A stretch of 64,000 bases of DNA from Diplolepis rosae (lineage: Eukaryota > Arthropoda > Insecta > Hymenoptera > Diplolepididae), in contig JAPYXD010000704.1 in assembly GCA_030998225.1 (NCBI GenBank), positions 10,292,001-10,356,000 of the forward strand, given 5' to 3'. Below are positions 60,493 to 64,000 of this stretch, piece after piece. The position numbers were made by a program, and so were the translations under genes. Numbering within the stretch: the first letter of the stretch is position 1; each line of letters opens with the position of its first letter. Under the pieces are notes generated by a model. The model was not told the DNA's origin. It did no database searches and worked only from the letters and a program-made list of their open reading frames with translations.

Positions 60493-60644
60493 ATGGCGGA
60501 CCTCGAGGCCCCGTCCGGGTTGATCCTTGTCCCGGGCGAAAAGATCCTCGTGACCGTCGAGTCGGCACTGCCGGACATCATCGTCGTCACCTTCGGACAC
60601 GGAGCCAAGACCTTCCAGGGTGCACTGCTCGACGCCACCAAGAG
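60493..60644 (+). CDS. PWWP2-like protein, first coding exon (partial)
   Basis: The exon encodes 50 residues plus two bases, starting MADLEAPSGLILVPGEKILV and ending DATKR at a GTAAGC donor. LVPGEKILVTVESALPDIIV and VVTFGHGAKTFQGALLD line up with the conserved N-terminal segment of vertebrate PWWP2A/B (IPGSEVRVTLDHIIEDALVVSF and GEKLFSGVLMDLSKR). PWWP2 proteins are H2A.Z- and H3K36me-associated chromatin readers linked to NuRD. The PWWP domain would lie in later exons beyond the window. The start is the first ATG in the CpG-rich leader, context CCAATATGG. Confidence 0.8.
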
Positions 60645-61489
60645 GTAAGCCAGAAATTCCCTCTTCAGAATAGCACGCCTGTTCACCACGACTTACTTTT
60701 CCATCTGGCGTTACCGGGAAAAACTTCTCCACAGCTTCTGACAGGTTAACTCCAACCCTATTATGAAAAAGGTCAGGATTTTTCGCAGCCAAGGGTACAA
60801 CTTTTTTCCTCATCGGATGAGTGCTTCCGATTTTCTACTTTTCAGACTTTACCGTTTTCCAACGGACTCGGAATTCCTAGTGAATGACCGCAGGTTTTTG
60901 CAAGACTCATTTCTTGGAAGTTAAACTCTTGATCAATGCTTACTTTTCAAATAAATGAGTGCTGTGAATTGTGAAAATTCTATATGCGTTTTTCCGAACT
61001 TACGGGATTTAAGCCACGTGATTCTTCCGACGGAAGGCGAAGAGTCAGCATAATGTTGTAACATGCTTTTCATAGGAAACGTACTGCTTTGTTGGATTTT
61101 GCTTGCAAATTCAAAACAGTAGATATTTTTGTATAGGGAAAGGATGTACTGTTTATAAAAAAAAGGAAGATCTTTTTATGGAAAAATAAACAAGGGTTAC
61201 CAGTCTTCCGACGCTGTTTGGTCAAAAGCCTGCATTGATCACAAAAAGGGTTCCCTTACAGACAGTTTTTCCTCTCAATTTTCTTCTGCAATTTTCCATT
61301 TTTATTATTCTTTGAAAACATATGTCCTGATAAAGAATAGACTAAAATAATTAAAATCTTAGTCAAAAATATCCCCATCGTAATTTAAGGCAATGTGATA
61401 CTCATGAAATTATGAAATTTTATTGATTTTAAGTATTCATATGTTTGTCTAAAAATGCATTGAATCTGGTTTTCAAAATTTGAGAAATG

Positions 61490-61717
61490 ATACTCTCTAA
61501 ATCTGAATCAGTAAAAATCTACTGATTATAAGTGAAATTTGACTGATTCAAATAGCTAAAAAGAGGTTACTCTAAATCATTCAAGTTTCACTGATTACTT
61601 CAGTGAAAATTAACTGATTTGATAGGGAAAAAGATCATTTTCATTGCTGAATCAGTAAAAGGGCAAATCACTGATTCAATAAGTGAAAATTTGACTGATT
61701 CAGATTTGGAAAGTAGA
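61490..61717. mobile_element. ACTGATT-family MITE, copy 5, in PWWP2 intron
   Basis: Starts ACTCTCTAAATCTGAATC and ends TGACTGATTCAGATTTGG, with the internal AATCAGTGAAA words of the family. Confidence 0.87.
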
Positions 61718-62365
61718 GAAGATAGAAATGAACTTAGATAGCTTATTTTTAGTTTTGATTTTGAGGAAAAACTTTGCCAAAGAATTTTTTGAAACGACCC
61801 TTTTCTTATTATCTAAACGATGAATAGTCTATCTTCGTAGAGAGTAGAAACCTAAAACCACTAAAAACTTTTAATTTCCCAAATATCACATGTCCTCAAG
61901 TCAATCATGGATTTTCGACTATTATGATAATTATTTAGAGATCAACAAAACTTGTATTATTTATCAAAAATCACATATTGTCCAGAATTAGTGAAAAATG
62001 ACAACTAAATTTTTTAGGGCAAATTGCTTTCTATATCAAACTAATATGTATAGCAGAAATTTGTGTCAATTGTAGTTCTGTAAATTCATCTGCAATCTGT
62101 AGAAATTATAGGATTCAAAGATTTGACAATCATCTTGGCCAAAGTTTACTCATTTTGAATATTTCTTTTGATGCTTTTAGATGAAGTCACGTAGTCACTT
62201 TAAAATCACCTTCAATCGAGAGACAGGCCAGACTCCGTCGCTTGAAATAAAACTCCAAAATTTCAAAAAGGAACCTGAGTATTTTGCTCAACTCGTATAA
62301 AACGCATTTCAAGGTCGTTTTTGCATCATTGTTGTTCTGTGGTTTCGGTTACAACATTAAAATAT

Positions 62366-63040
62366 GGGACATTCTTTTATAAATCGTACACCCATTTTGA
62401 GTTCAGAATTTAGATTTGCATAAGAATTTTTTTATAACTTTTTAATAAATTAACCAACACGTGTATAGGGATTTTCGTAAACAAAATTTTTTTCGAGAAA
62501 TATATTAACTTAAACGTTTGATAAAATTGGATAAAATGCTAGATTCTTCGTTACTTAAAATTTTTAATATCTTCCGATCTAATTGAGTCTCCACTTTTAT
62601 TAAACATGCACAAGTTATATTGAAACATAACGTATATGATAGTATTTTGTCCAAATTTTTCTACTGAGGGGGCAAACATGCAAAAATTGTTTAAACAATT
62701 AAATTGCTTTTATCTGTAGTTAATTAACAAAATAACAATTATGAACATATTTATCTGAAAACCTAACATAATAAGCTAAAAAATGAAACAAACCCGAAAT
62801 CGAGTTGATTATTTCAACCGGAGATAATGAATTTTAAGTACAAGAGAATTTAGCATTTTATCCAATTTTATCAAAAGTTTAAGTTGATATATTTCTCGAA
62901 AAAATTTTTTTTACGAAAATCCTTATACACGTGTCGATTAAATAAATAAAAAGATACCACAGAAAAAAATTTAAGACTTTTAAAAATGTTAACAATTTTT
63001 TTTTTTAAATTCGTACGATATGTAAAAGAATGTCCTATAT
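62366..63040. mobile_element. about 670-bp foldback element in PWWP2 intron
   Basis: The left arm (GGGACATTCTTTTATAAATC, then ACACGTGTATAGGGATTTTC, to about 62550) and right arm (GAAAATCCTTATACACGTGT, then AAAAGAATGTCCTATATG, about 62845-63040) are inverted copies of about 190 bp. Substitutions are scattered, so it is moderately old. No coding sequence. Confidence 0.8.
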
Positions 63041-64000
63041 GTAAAGCTCACATTGTTTTAAGTTCGTTATCCGTTGCTGTGGTTTAGGCACCACGCCCGA
63101 ATTTGCTTCACAAATTTAATTCTTCAATCCGGGCATTTGGAAGCACTACACTTATGAATATTTTGATAACTTTATAGCTTGTCTTTCAAAGTTTAGTATC
63201 AACATTTTGGTAAGACCTTATCTAGCTTCCGCATTTTACCAGCTATTCTTAGACAAAGGAGAAAATTTATGAAAGTTTACCATAATTGTGGAGTAAAATC
63301 AAGACAGACGATCAGCTTTAAACATTATTTTACCACTTCTGCAATACTAAATACCAAAAATTAATTATTATAATTAAAATTATTCCAAATTCTAAGCACA
63401 AAATTTAAAGGTTATTATAACTAAAGATTAAAATATTTAATGTAGTAGTGCACAATTAATTTATACCAAGAAAGAGAAAACAAATGTCTCAGATAAGTAA
63501 ATATGAGATATTTTTAACTTTAGACTTGACTTTTTTTGCATCGTTCATTGTTGCTGATATAAAGTTTTCATTTTCATTCTTTTTATTCGTTTTTTATCAA
63601 TTTTTAAGGTCGTTTTTTCTCTCTAGGCTGTCTTTTCATATCAATTCAGACTTGAGGTTATTATATATAATATTTACTTTGAAAAATAACTTGGATACCA
63701 ACATTATCTGAAAAATGATGCAATTTAGAAATTTAATTCAAATTTTAAAAAATGGCAAAAGAAACAAGAATTTAAAATTAAAACGGATCAGGGTGTTTTA
63801 AGAATAATTTTTTAGGCAGCAAATGTTGCACTTACGTTTTTTTATATCTTGAGTAGTTTGACTGGAAAGTGGATTTTGATAATTGATCTTTTTTTAAGTT
63901 ATAAAATCCGAATCATTCCGCCCTTGGATTGATTCAGATTGAAATGAATTAAAAAATTAGTTCAGATTTGAAGTCTCAGATTGAGTTTGATTAAAAACTA

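Larger units (their letters stand above)
60645..64000 (+). other. PWWP2 first intron (continues past the window)
   Basis: No further exon of PWWP2 is recognisable to the end. The intron contains the MITE at 61490, the foldback at 62366 and otherwise AT-rich sequence; 63050-64000 holds nothing recognised. Confidence 0.6.

Noticed and set aside
60436..60813. Antisense 125-codon frame over the PWWP2 exon
   Set aside because: High GC makes all frames open here; the plus-strand exon matches PWWP2 and has a proper donor.
63484..63711. 75-codon Phe-rich open frame
   Set aside because: Composition is that of AT-rich noise inside the PWWP2 intron; no domain.

Overview
The window is AT-rich animal nuclear DNA, almost certainly from an insect. 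Spliced genes with GT-AG introns, insect-style gene sizes and very dense foldback (MITE-like) DNA transposons suggest a hymenopteran such as a parasitoid wasp, but the sequence alone does not fix the order. I rebuilt exon structures by hand by reading each splice junction and checking phase; all names rest on remembered family sequences, not on a database search.

Layout. 1-9565 (-): 5' three quarters of huntingtin, nine coding exons, running off the left edge. 10.3-16.6 kb: transposon block (2.8 kb foldback element, 5'-truncated non-LTR retrotransposon with RNase H, a deleted mariner inside its 3' UTR). 18171-20867 (+): THAP-domain protein with a P-element-transposase-like C-terminal module. 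21049-23508 (-): CNDP2-like M20 dipeptidase that has lost several catalytic and metal-binding residues. 23908-25544 (-): B4GALT7. 26033-27415 (+): SPEF1/CLAMP, head-to-head with B4GALT7. 28155-29804 (-): unrecognised two-exon gene with a 509-bp foldback element 60 bp upstream of its ATG. 31265-33419 (-): ING3. 36297-36515 (+): CDC26. 37281-41365 (-): SFXN2, with a 5' UTR exon near 42.9 kb. 43.1-60.2 kb: about 17 kb without host genes, filled with nested foldback elements, a CA/TA microsatellite, CAGTACTGG-rich repeats and a 3.4-kb giant inverted repeat. 60493 onward (+): first exon of a PWWP2-like gene whose intron fills the rest.

Functional picture. The genes are mostly conserved housekeeping genes with no shared pathway: scaffold protein (HTT), chromatin (ING3, PWWP2), cell cycle (CDC26), proteoglycan linker synthesis (B4GALT7), mitochondrial amino-acid transport (SFXN2) and ciliary microtubules (SPEF1). 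The points most worth following are the catalytically degenerate dipeptidase, the domesticated P-element-like THAP protein, huntingtin with no polyglutamine tract, and the nested, datable foldback transposons.
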